NCBI GenBank assembly: GCA_029204225.1
Contig: CM055110.1
Span: forward strand, 21,246,988 to 21,310,987
DNA from: Diphasiastrum complanatum
Taxonomy: Eukaryota > Streptophyta > Lycopodiopsida > Lycopodiales > Lycopodiaceae
Length of the DNA: 64,000 bases
Direction of reading: 5' to 3'
Shown here: positions 35,991 through 47,957 of the stretch, one piece after another
How positions within the stretch are numbered: the first letter of the stretch is position 1
Layout of the letters: each line of letters starts with the position of its first letter
Program-made: the position numbers and the translations under genes
Notes under the pieces: generated by a model
Seen by the model: the letters and a program-made list of their open reading frames with translations, nothing else
The model's database searches: none
What the model was told of the DNA's origin: nothing

Positions 35991-38241
35991 CTCAAGATAA
36001 ACTTGCATAGAAAACGTGGTGTCAATAAAACCAAACTGCAATCACTTTGAGATGGATACTATGATGTTAGAGAAAGAGAGAGTGAGAAAAAGAGATTACC
36101 TTGCATCTAACAATGAAAAAGCCTCCATCCTCCATTTCCTTTTTTTTTCTTGAGCTCACCACATTTAATTTTGCAAGGAGTAAGCAAAGTGGAAGAGCAA
36201 TAGGAACAAGCATAGTGCAAGAGGAACAAGCAAAATGCAAGAGGAGAAAGCAAAGAGCAATAGCAAGAGAAGTAGTAGGAGCACTCAAATGTGAGGAGAA
36301 TAAGGAGAGCAAGGAGGATAAAGAGGGTGAGCTAGGATCAACAGACAAGGGAGAGGACAAAGGCAACATGTACGTCCCTTGATTCCATCACCCACTCCTC
36401 TTCCCTCTTCGAAAATGCTACGACAATGGTTAATCTTTTCGAAATTTGCAAATCTGTCTGACCCTCGGTGGTATACAGTTCACATTAGCTTCAGTATTCC
36501 GAGGGCTGTTCCGAGGCCCTGACTAAATTAGAATTAGTCAGTATTCCATGGTCTGACTCGAGGTCCATTTTGAGGCATCCACTAAATGCTAAAATCAACT
36601 CTAAATTGATGCATTCTAAAATCACACAATTTTCAAAGATTGCTGGCCATTATATTCCCAAGCCTTGTCAAAGAATCTATAGTGCATTGGATGGCACAAT
36701 TTTTTATCTGCTAAATTGTACTGATCATCTGGTTAAACGATGTCATAAGTGTCCAAACATCGACGCATTTGTCATCCAACCACTATTCTTGGGCATCCAA
36801 CTACCCAAAATTTTGAAATTTGACTTTTTATCAAAAGTAGTAAATTTGCAAAACTGTAATTTTTTTAAGGAATCCATTTACATATGTTCGGACCAGTGTT
36901 GGCCAGGTAACGATTTATTATTTTTGGTTCTCAACCCGCTTATCAACCAGGTTCTAAAGAACATAACCGACGGGCACACTATTTCTCAAGAACCAGCTTA
37001 TGTGTAGAACAGGCGGTTATGCTCTTTTGTAAGAACTGGCCATGGTTGAGAACCATCGGGTCCCTTTGAGCCTTGGAGGGGGGGATAGCCCGAGTTCAAT
37101 TCACCCTATAGAACCTAACATTCATTAAGGGCTTTTAGCAAGTGGCTAGTTATTCATGAGTAGGATGAGACTGAGGATGTTAAGATAGACAATATTGTAG
37201 CAAGACTTTTCTCAAGGTAATCCTTTTTTGTTGATGGGTAGTTAGTTGATAAGTGGAATGTTAAAAACTAAAGACATTGTGCAACAAGAATTTTTTCAGT
37301 GGCTTTTATACAAGTCATATTTTTAGAGTTGTTTAGCTATGAAGTGTGTTTTTTTTTTGCACAATTGAATATGATAGGCATCAAAGAGTGTGAGATTTTT
37401 AAGAGTAATTGATAAGTGGAGGAATTCTCAAATTTTGTGCGCTTACACCTTTTTGTACATGGCTCCCACGTGTCTTTTGATAAATAATGTGACCGAATTT
37501 TAACATAGTATGCAATAATCATTTTTGAAATGATTTTTTATTAATTTTTATAAAAATAGTATATATTGGGAACTTGGTATAGGAACCGATGGTTCTTATA
37601 GAAATCCGATCCGGACCCATTTTCGAAAATCAGAAAAATCGACAATATAATATAGTAAAGAAACTAGCGAGAACTTTCTACATACAAAGATCCAAAAACA
37701 CCTTGAACTCCTCAATGATGTATTCTTTTGAAATTCATTATACAAAATTAGATTCTTATCAAGCAGATCATGCCAAGGTGTTCCATCCATTGTCAACTGC
37801 CAAGGTGCACCAATGCAAATGGCAAGTTCACGTTCCTCATCTTCAGATGATGAGGCATGACTATCACATATAGGATTAGAGGCTTGGTTACACTAGAGAA
37901 TACTATGCCTATGTGCATGATGTAAGTATGCACTGCGACGAGAGCGATGTCCCACTATACCACATGTTCGTATATATGGTCAGATTGTGAGAGAGTCATT
38001 ATTTGTGCGGATGGAGGTCGGTTCTTCGGTGAGTTCTACTTTGCAAAGCTCTTTGTAATGCTAAAAAACATGATTGCATGCTCTTTTTTCATGTATGTTG
38101 TTTGGCGCCCTTTCTGATTGGAGGAATATTATGTTATTCTTGATTGATGTTGGACTTGTATCGTGTAGGATGATGACTCACACTCACATGACTATCGAAG
38201 AATTCAACCAGATGTTGCCATGAAATCTCCAAGATTCAGAT

Positions 38242-38714
38242 GTGCAAGCGCACGAGAGCCCACTTTCCTTGCATACACCACCCGTGGACTTGCACGAAGA
38301 TATCTTCCGAGGAGACACAACACACGAGGATGTGCCATTCACATCGCATGATCATGAGGAGGACATGGATGACACGATGGATGCATTCTTCACAAACCCA
38401 CCCGAGGCCACATTGACAAGGGAAGAAGAGATGATGCGTGGCTTGGCATCCACTCCTTTGTACGAGGGTGCACAAATGTCAAAGTTGCAAGCTTGTTTGC
38501 TACTTTTGAAGTTGCAAACTAAGTATGGGTGGTTAGATGCGAGCATCTTCAAAATGATGATCTTACTAACGCATATGTCATTGTTGTTTCTCTTTCTTAT
38601 GAAGATACATTTCATCCAAAGAGATACCGTTGGCATCCATTGATGCGGCAAGACAACCCTCCATCGAGGCAGCGTGTTGTGCGGCAAATGAATGACGAAC
38701 CACCAAATGAATGA
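38242..38714 (+). pseudogene. TNP2-like CACTA transposase fragment
   Basis: The open frame 38242-38643 has an acidic N-terminus and then TPLYEGAQMSKLQACLLLL followed by KLQTKYGW, close to the conserved TPLYEG.....L.A.LLLL.L...YGWS block that precedes the Transposase_21 domain of plant TNP2 proteins. Near 38545 the reading shifts to another frame (..DLTNAYVIVVSL.. to PPNE and stop at 38714). The catalytic transposase domain itself is absent. The fragment is non-functional. Confidence 0.55.
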
Positions 38715-39344
38715 GTCACAATATGATGTATTTCAATTCATTGTAACATCAATCATATTGCTCACAGATGTGATTACACTTTGTTGATTGACTAGTTGAC
38801 ATCGAACAAGAAGTCGCATGTGAGTACACAATTTGTGATCATCATTATTTTGTGATACATAAATTTCTTTATTCACTTGTGCATATGGCAACCAATGTTG
38901 ATAGAAATTGGAATTCAATGTGTTGATATGTAACAAATTCCAAAAGTGAAATCCATTTACATCTGTTTTATACCGCGGGTTATACCGAGGGGCCTTTTTT
39001 TCATCAGTCTCAATATTACCCTCGATTAGCAGAGTGTTATGGAATGCCTCTGGCCACCTGGACCCTCTTTATAACCCTCTCTATAAATGTCTCAAAAATA
39101 AGTCTAAATTTGGTAGGCTTATACCAACGTCAGCCTCGGTATACTCCTCAAACTAGATTCAGTATTCCGATGTATGTTCCGAGGCCTTCTAGTGGATTTA
39201 TAACCCTATCTATAAATGTTTCAAAACCAGGTTCAGTTATTCCGAGGCCAAACACCAGACCTGAGGCTCGAGCATTCCACTCCCCCCGTGACTCATTTTA
39301 AAAAACTATCTTTCAAAGAAACGCTCAAAATAAGCCTTGGAAAT

Positions 39345-39363
39345 CGCCCGTCCTCTTGTAGTG
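39345..39363 (-). repeat. CACTA terminal inverted repeat
   Basis: The minus strand begins CACTACAAGAGG, the canonical CACTACAAGA-type terminus of plant En/Spm elements. TGA follows outside and could be one copy of a 3-bp target duplication. The partner terminus was not identified. Confidence 0.55.
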
Positions 39364-40150
39364 TGATATAATAATTGCAATGGCCTTAAAATTGCTTTTA
39401 TTTCTAGCTAATGAATGAAATACTGATGTGATCACTGGGTTGGTGGACTTACGTGGTGACAGGGTGCTAGAGCCCTCATACTTATTTCTCTATCTATATA
39501 CATGGTGTACCGCCAAATGCCCAACATTATCTTCCACCAAAATTGTTGTTGGTCCCACCACATCAGACTCGGTGCTTGAATGCTATGGAATGTTGTGTGG
39601 TGACGTAGTTGAAAAGAGCTTATTGTTCTTAGTTGTGCATAACAAATGTTAGGGTATGGTGGCTAGTAACAACTTTTGTGTGGCACCGTCACTTGTGGCA
39701 TTACCATGACCTCAAACTACCCACCTTTTTTGCATTACTGAGATTCACACATGAATTTGGGTCACACTCAATTGTTTTTTTTTTTTCACCATCTCCAAAT
39801 ATGACCCACATCGTGAGGATTAATTAGTCAATGGCTTTTCTGAGTGTGGTTGCTTGATGCAGTATAAAATTCCAAGATTATAAGCTAAGTGTACCCTCAC
39901 ATGGATACATTGCATGGATAAACTCGACATTTCTTTGTTGTTTGTGTGTGATAAGTGTTTTACCATTGTAAGGGGAAACAATTTTCAATTTTTTAAAATA
40001 AAATGGGAAAGGAACTACTCCCTGCAAAGATGGACACCCAAGGTATGAGAAATTTAAACTTATTGTAATATATTCCCACTAGAGAGCATCTCAATCAGAT
40101 CTTTCAACAGCAAGAATACTAGCATAGAAGAGTTTTTCTCAAGTTCTTAA
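39364..40150. other. no gene seen
   Basis: AT-rich intergenic DNA with a run of about 15 T at 39774-39788. No conserved coding signal. Confidence 0.4.
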
Positions 40151-40508
40151 CAGGTTTGAGTCATAGAAGCTTACAAGCATTGGTTTATCAAGTAGGAATG
40201 CATAATCAGCCTGACCAGATTTCAGTACAAAACATTCTACTGGGAGTCTTTTGATTCTTGAACACGAAGAAAATTAAGAAGGAACAGCACTGTTTCAGAG
40301 CTGCATATGTGGCTGTAGTTGGAAGGTACAGGTTTGAGTCATAGAAGCTTATAAGCATTGGTTTATCAAGTAGGAATGCATAATCAGCCTGACCAGATTT
40401 GAGTACAAAACATTCTAATGGGAGTCTCTTAATTCTTGAACACGAAGGAAATTAAGAAGAAATAGCACAATTTCAGAGCTGCATATGTGGTTGCAGTTGG
40501 AAGGTTAC
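40151..40508. repeat. tandem duplication, 178-bp period, downstream of the peroxidase
   Basis: Copies 40151-40328 and 40329-40508 both begin CAGGTTTGAGTCATAGAAGC and end CAGTTGGAAGGT, with about 10 substitutions between them. They lie just past the 3' end of the minus-strand peroxidase and do not disturb its coding sequence. Confidence 0.95.
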
Positions 40509-40663
40509 AAATTACGGCTTCATCTTTTGATCAGGCTAAATTCCCGGATGCTTCTCAGTTGTATAGAATTATTCTCTTTCAATTCAGTAAAAAACGCCCC
40601 AATAATCGCTCTTTGAAGGATTAAAGCGGATTCATCGGGCTAACGATATAAATATGAACGATT

Positions 40664-42180
<1,517 letters not shown>

Positions 42181-42199
42181 TTATGTTGTAGTTCATCAA

Positions 42200-42260
42200 C
42201 TATTTAATAAAAGATATGTCTTCATGAGGTTTCCATATAGTTTTATCATATATAGTGTAT
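42200..42260 (-). promoter_or_regulatory. putative core promoter of the peroxidase
   Basis: On the minus strand TTTATTAAATAG (about 42200-42211) is a TATA-like element ~55 bp upstream of the ATG, and CTATATATGATAAAAC lies further up (about 42238-42258). A purine-rich GAGGAGGAGG leader precedes the start codon. Positions are plausible but no transcription start is known. Confidence 0.3.
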
Positions 42261-42263
<3 letters not shown>

Positions 42264-42323
<60 letters not shown>

Positions 42324-42336
42324 AAGAAAGAAAGAA
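42264..42336. repeat. (GA)n(GAAA)n microsatellite upstream of the peroxidase
   Basis: About 56 bases of GA repeat followed by four GAAA units. For the minus-strand peroxidase this is a (CT)n tract roughly 115-185 bp upstream of its ATG. Confidence 0.97.
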
Positions 42337-42420
42337 GTGTGTTAAAGTTGCACTAGGAGACATGGATCAATTGTTGGAACCCACCTCCCACATTCTTAGT
42401 TGGGTGACAAAGACTTAAAA

Positions 42421-42421
<1 letters not shown>

Positions 42422-42476
<55 letters not shown>

Positions 42477-42824
42477 CATCATATGTATTTAGATACACAC
42501 ACAAACACACACATGATACATATGCGTACACACACACACACATTATACAGACATATACACACACATATATGAATAAGTATGTATACATTACTAGGAATTT
42601 ATATATATCATCATATGTATTTCGATACACACACACATATACACACATTACAGACATATACACACATATATGAATAAGTATGTATATATTACTAGGAATT
42701 TATACATATCATCTAATGTATTTCGATACACACACACACAAACACACACATGATACATAAGCACACGCGCACACATACACACATATATGAATAAGTATGT
42801 ATATATTACTAGGAATTTATATGT
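42422..42824. repeat. (CA)n microsatellite with three tandem ~100-133-bp units
   Basis: A pure (CA)n run (42422-42463) leads into units starting ATCATCATATGTATTT at 42475, ATCATCATATG at 42607 and ATCATCTAATG at 42708. Each unit ends ..GAATAAGTATGTATA.ATTACTAGGAATTTAT and contains variable CA/TA runs. Length differences between units come from the CA runs. Confidence 0.9.
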
Positions 42825-43390
42825 GTGTGGATAGCACTTGGGTTGCTATCTATTACCACCATCGACTTCAATCTCATCCAACTATTATATCTGGTAACTG
42901 TCCTAGTTGTGCCACTATCTAGCTTGGCAACACATTGACCAACAAAAAAATATCATTTATTTGGATCATAGGGCAACAACAAATTTGGCTAATACAATTG
43001 GTACAAAATATTTAATCTATTGGATAGTGTGTAAGTTTCAAATATTTTAAATGATTGGGCATAGTCATAGTATCATAAATCATGTCCATTGATTGGGCAT
43101 TCAAAATTCAAATATTATTTATTGGCTTACATAGTCATAAAATCATCTATCATGTGTGTCATGAGGTTAGAAATCCATCCACCTTGGTGAAATTCTTTAG
43201 GGTTCTAATTAAATCACCTAGTCTATAGGGAGGGAGGTGAATCTCTACTTTGAGATCTTAGACATTACATATCACTTATTTCATGGAGAATATAACTGTG
43301 AAAGATTGGTCTACACGTGGATAGATGAGCTCATTTGAGATTGAACTCTACCAAATCTTTTCGTAGAATATGATTGTCATTGTAATCCAA
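42825..43390. other. no gene seen
   Basis: AT-rich DNA between the CA-rich array and the SINE pair. No coding or repeat signal beyond short direct words. Confidence 0.4.
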
Positions 43391-43679
43391 GGGGGTTGGA
43401 TCAGTTGGTTAGTGTAGTATACAAAGTTTCTTTAGTCTCAGGTTCAAGTGCCCCATTGAAACTAAACCAATCGTAATTATTTAAAATGAAGTGGTAAAAA
43501 ATCGCTCTAAAGCCATCTGTGATGGTCTATTGGATTTCTCTTATTTTTCTCGATAGAGAAATTCCAAACTCCAAAAGGGCCTTATAAGGAATGCTTCTTG
43601 GTTTCCAAGGGAAGGCTCGAACTTGAGACCAAAGAAACTTCGGATGTCAAGCTAACCAATTGAGCCAACTCCCTTGGGA
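43391..43679. mobile_element. inverted pair of tRNA-derived SINE heads
   Basis: On the plus strand 43391-43464 has an A box (TGGATCAGTTGG) and a B box (GGTTCAAGTGCC). On the minus strand 43679-43591 has TGGCTCAATTGG and AGTTCGAGCC. The two heads share GTTTCTTT.GTCTCA between the boxes and face each other across a ~125-bp AT-rich centre, which would fold into a hairpin. Neither half forms a proper tRNA, so these are retroposon heads and not tRNA genes. A related fragment lies at 17627-17675. Confidence 0.6.
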
Positions 43680-44473
43680 ATGGCACATGGAAGAGAGAAA
43701 CCCATTGGTTTTTCAAACTCCAGTTCAATTTTTGGTCTGCCTACTCAACTCTAGTGACTCAACCTTATGGGTAATGTGTGTAGTTAGCTAGAGTTGTTAA
43801 GCGCACAAAGTCTGGACTTCAAGACTTTGTTATCTTGGTTATTGTTAACTAGCATCACCTTTGAAAGTTCGAAATGTATTCTTCAACTCAGCTAGGAAGA
43901 ATAAAAAAAATTACTTTCATGCATAATGAAAGGAGGAGAGACCGTTTGAATTGCATATCTTCCAAGACATTAGAAGTAGACTAGTCAAAATGAGTGCCAA
44001 GGTGAATAAAAAAAAGTTACAATTCAAAAATTTGCAAGTGGTCATATTTGTACACTTACATAAAAAAGTCATGATCATAGACAGATCGATAAACCTTCAT
44101 GTTTCATCTGATTGGAATACCAAGTATGAGTCGTCATTAAAACATGCAATAGCTCAGTTAAATGAAGTTCTATCAAAGGCAAACCTTCATAATAGACATG
44201 TTAGAATAGTTAAATTAGCAATAGTAATTTCTTCACGGCTACTTTCTAAGTTGGACGATGACACGTTTTTGCTTAGTTCTAGAGTTATTGGGCCGATTCT
44301 TTTACGAGCCCATGCTGAGTACTTACGTAGCTTTTCTTTGTACTTGTAAAGACAGTGTGAATATACAGTTGTTGGAGAGCAATTGTGTTGTGTCTTGTGT
44401 TGAAATACTTTTGGTGTATTGTGGTGATTGTGTCGATCAATTTGTGTCGTGTTGTCAACTTGGTATCAGAGCC
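43680..44473 (+). repeat. candidate LTR end plus primer-binding site
   Basis: TGGTATCAGAGCC at 44461-44473 is an intact initiator-Met-type primer site in plus orientation, preceded by ..GTGTTGTCAACT, so a plus-strand LTR probably ends near 44457. The left border was not found. An open frame at 43951-44349 shows no retroviral motif and is unassigned. Confidence 0.4.
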
Positions 44474-44514
44474 TTGGTTGCCGTGATCACTGGACAAGAA
44501 CGAAAGTTTCGAAT

Positions 44515-44742
44515 TCACGACGGTTTTGAGCTAACGGTGAGTGGGTAGCACAAAATCGAGTCGGTGGAGATTCGTAGACAATAACACAAACCATAACCCT
44601 TTGTTAATTGAAGATATTGCAAAATTCGTTTTGCAATCTTCCAATGTGTCGAGCTTAGATTCGTGCAGAATTGGCTCATCCCGAACACTGTATAAGCAAT
44701 GTCAGGATGCGTGTTATCTGCAAGGTACATCAACGACCACAT
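44515..44742 (-). pseudogene. copia RT/RNase H connection fragment
   Basis: The minus frame contains SLMYLADNTHPDIAYTV, then HWKIAKRILQYLQLTKGYGLCY, matching the conserved block between RT and RNase H of copia pol (GSLMYL...RPDIAY...HW.A.KRILRYL.GT...GL.Y). Only about 60 codons remain. It is opposite in orientation to the primer site just to its left, so two different elements meet here. Confidence 0.75.
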
Positions 44743-46187
44743 CAGTTTCCTGTAAGGTGTGAGCTACATCAATTCTCTCTCTTACTCGGAACTGTCGAAG
44801 GAATCAGAGACAGGAAATTGTCAACTGAATCGAAACGGTAGCTAAACGGAATCCCGAAGAAACTCCTTTGGACAGCTTGGCATTTGCAGCTTGTGTGCAC
44901 TCAATCCATCATTATTTTGGGAACGGTTTGAGCCAGATCTTTCCTTACAATAGGGCGACCTAAGAGGAGGAGGCTCTGTCAGAAAACGAATCATGAAAAA
45001 GGAAAACACTTGTTGAGTATAGATTCAGGAGTTTCTGGCTAGGGTTTTGTAGCACGAAATCTTGGATCTCTCTGTATACATGACAAACTTTGGTGTTGTA
45101 AAAACGTAGGAGAGGGCGCCCTGGGGAGGTTGATCAATTGCTAAAGGGCCGTAGAAGGCCGTGTTGCAGGTGAAGCGTACTTGTGTGGGGATGAAGTGGA
45201 TTTCAAAACCCCAGGTTGAAGCCTCCATAGCCAAAAACGTGAAGGGAGAGAGAGAATGGACGCGGCCAGTCGCGCGTGGCCAGCGCGACTTGCACCATAG
45301 CGCTTTGGAGCGTATAGTGGCTGTAATAGCCTTGTTCAACGCGCAAGACAGCCCATAACCGCAGGATCACAAGGAAGAAAGATCCACGATGGAGAAGGCA
45401 AATAAAGTAGGCCATCAGATTGATTTCGATGGTTTAGATTTGTTTGAATGGTGACCTGAAGAGTTAAAAGACATAAAGCCATTAAACTTCATTAATATTC
45501 CGTTTGAAGAAAGATTTGGGTCCCAAGCTTTTGAAAGGTCCTCACTTTAAAGAAATAGTTCAAAAACCCAAAATATTTTCACCTCCTTTAGTTTATTTTG
45601 GCCTAATGAAAGGCTATAGTCTTCAAACGAAGGGCACCCTGATTTTACCTACAAGTACGGTACGACAAAACATAGTGATTGCTGTGAAGAAAGTGATCCG
45701 AGCACGTCAAATGTGACTTGACCACTTTATTGGGCACAAAGTTGGGAGTTCGTGGTAAAGAACATTTCGGAAAGCGAAACCGACTTGGCTTCCAATTTGG
45801 CAGCAAAATGGTGGGTGGCCTGGTAAGACAAAAATTGCAGGTCATTATCTTCTACTTTTGACATAATAGTTGGCCTCGGCATACTCTTTATAGCCACTTA
45901 CTCCTCCACTTGGCTGGACTCCAAACTATATATGATTTGAATAAGGTGTTGATCCAAAGGTGCTTCTTCAAGTTTACAAATCTTCCACCCTTGAAAATTT
46001 ACATTTCCACCATTGACAACTTCTTTGGTGGAAAACATGTAGATTTTACAATCTCTACTTGAAGAGCAAAACACTACCATTATACCTATCATTGAAGTAG
46101 GATTTGGTCCTTACATTGGATTGATCATGCACAAAGCATGTGGACACAAATATTTCCAAAACAAATGATGTTTCATCTTTTATGACA
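44743..46187. other. no gene assigned
   Basis: Mixed sequence. A locally GC-rich patch with CGCGGCCAGTCGCGCG lies at 45260-45300. A minus-strand open stretch (45898-46092) ends at a GTGGAGGAGT purine tract, which could be the 3' end of the Copia-6 remnant to the right. No family is clear. Confidence 0.35.
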
Positions 46188-46860
46188 CTATTCAAGATGC
46201 ACACTTGAATGAAAAATTTGCATGCTATTTGATGACTTGAACTTTGTCTTTGAGGACCTCCTTGGAACTTTCATGTTTTGAGGCTGATCCTCAAGATCTT
46301 CTTCTCTTTGATGCTCCTCCTCAATGCTAGCAAGATCACACTTTGACAAGATCTCCACTTGAGTGATCTTCTCCTTTGTCAAGTTCACACTTTCAAAGGC
46401 AACATTAGCTTCCAATTTTAACAATCTTCCATGTGTAAATCCCATTGCAGCTATGCAAATATCATTCTTCAAAATGGAACAAACACCATGCTTGAAGTGG
46501 ACATCCAAACCACTTTCCACAAGTTGACCAGCACTTAGCATATTTTTGGTGATTGATGGTACACAAAGAACATTTTCTAGATCCATACATTTTGAGGATT
46601 CTAGGCACACTGGAGATGGTACCAACACCATATATCCTACACACTTCATCACTTTAAGTAAAGACACACTTTTTAGCATCATTGAATGAGTGTAAATTTG
46701 AGAAAAAGTCTTTTTCATAAGTCATGTGGAACTTGCCCCATTATCAGTCCACCTTGATGTTTGATCCTCCTCCTTGGCCTCCTTTGCTTGATTCTTCTTG
46801 GATCCCTTGGTCTTCTTCTTTTTCTTGAATGAGAAATTTGCTTTCTCATCTCCATTTGGC
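46188..46860 (-). pseudogene. Copia-6 remnant: gag tail and protease joined to hinge sequence
   Basis: Reading leftwards, a lysine-rich gag tail (KKKKKTKGSKK...) runs into a protease start (WTDNGASS, where D(S/T)GA is usual). The open frame 46718-46188 then carries DLENVLCVPSITKNMLSAGQL, the normal end of copia protease. Within the same ORF the sequence switches to an acidic stretch (EEEHQREEDLEDQPQNM) and ..PRRSSK, which resembles the hinge between integrase and RT. Most of integrase is therefore deleted, and RT and RNase H are absent. Confidence 0.65.
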
Positions 46861-47371
46861 CTCTAGACCTCTCAATGTACTTCTAGTCATGGTTCTAATA
46901 CTCCCTCACAAGAATGAAATGTAGATGAGATGAGATTACAACTATCAAATCAAATCAATTTTGACTATTTGGACAAAAAAATGGCTAAAACATTGCTCCT
47001 TCTTCTTGATGGTTTTTCAAGACCTGTAAAACACATTTAAAGGGCTTGAACCCAGCCTCAATTAATTAGAGTTAACATTATACATAGTCAAATCCAATCA
47101 ATGGCATGCAAACATCAAAGATCTAACATCAAAAAACTCATCAAGATCAACCACTATGAATTTTATGGATCTAAGCAAACATGGAAATTATTTTTGGGTG
47201 TAGGCCTGTCCACACATGTGAACAGTACGGAATCAGTCCCTTATCATTTTTTATCCGCAAATTTTCATCCAAACATCTGATTTCTACTTGGCCCTCCAAT
47301 ACTAGCTTTTTAGATCAAAAACTTGCAAATATGGGATTGTACACAAGATTAATGATTGACTCTTGTACCTC

Positions 47372-47957
47372 GCTTTGATACCATGTCAAAGTACAGTACT
47401 TTGGACCTTAAATGAGTGTATTAATGCCTCACAAGAGTGATTGATTGATTGATCACAAAACAAATGCAAACTAGACACTAGATTTTGAGATCTAGATAAA
47501 CAATTTAGCATCTATCAATCAAGAGCAATCTAAAATCATTAAGCAAACACAAAGTACAGCCCATACACGTGTGGAATAGTACTTAGTACAGATTGTAGAC
47601 TAATAATGAAGTACAAATCACTTTGATATTGCTTATATCCAAAAAAAACAACCAAATACATAGTGTAGAACTCGAGTTTTGCCAATGAGCTCTCAAAAAT
47701 AATCCAAGTGTTTACTATGGAGAATCCACTACATAGAAATGCCTCTTCCCTTCACACGTTAGGTGGATTTCTAGCATGTAATAAGGAAGGGTGATTGAGG
47801 TTTCTTGTCCTAATTTTCCATTCTAGCCTCATTCCTAGAGTTATGCCAAATAGGTGGCTAGTTGGTCAATTTTTCCATAAATCTAGGATCTAGTTCCTAT
47901 ATAGTAAAAATCACTACCAAATTGACTTGAACCACTTTTTAGACTTGATCTCACACA
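47372..47957 (-). repeat. primer-binding site and 5' LTR of Copia-6
   Basis: GCTTTGATACCA (47372-47383) is the reverse complement of a near-canonical primer site (one mismatch). The LTR then starts TGTCAAAG at 47384 and is proposed to end CTCACACA at 47957 (574 bp), where gag-like coding of the plus-strand Copia-3 begins. The outer border rests on TG..CA only. The 46861-47371 stretch between it and the gag tail is the decayed leader and gag. Confidence 0.55.

Larger units (their letters stand above)
36462..39363. mobile_element. CACTA (En/Spm-type) element, right part, decayed
   Basis: The right end is a CACTA terminus (minus strand CACTACAAGAGGACGGGCG, 39345-39363). Inside it are TTCCGAGG-type motifs in both orientations (39133-39139/39179-39185 and near 39240) and a TNP2-like coding fragment at 38242-38714. 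A matching motif cluster lies at 36462-36505. I did not find a convincing left TIR; CACTACAA words at about 34778 and 35126 are candidates but sit inside the hairpin repeats. Between 36520 and 37780 nothing else is recognisable apart from a GGATAGCCCGAGTTCAATTC word near 37083 that weakly resembles a pol III B box. Confidence 0.5.

Noticed and set aside
42421-42663. 80-codon minus-strand Cys/Val-rich ORF
   Set aside because: Produced by the (CA)n-rich minisatellite.
43391-43464. Possible functional tRNA gene
   Set aside because: A and B box words are present, but no acceptor or anticodon stem pairs and a related copy lies inverted nearby; a SINE head fits better.
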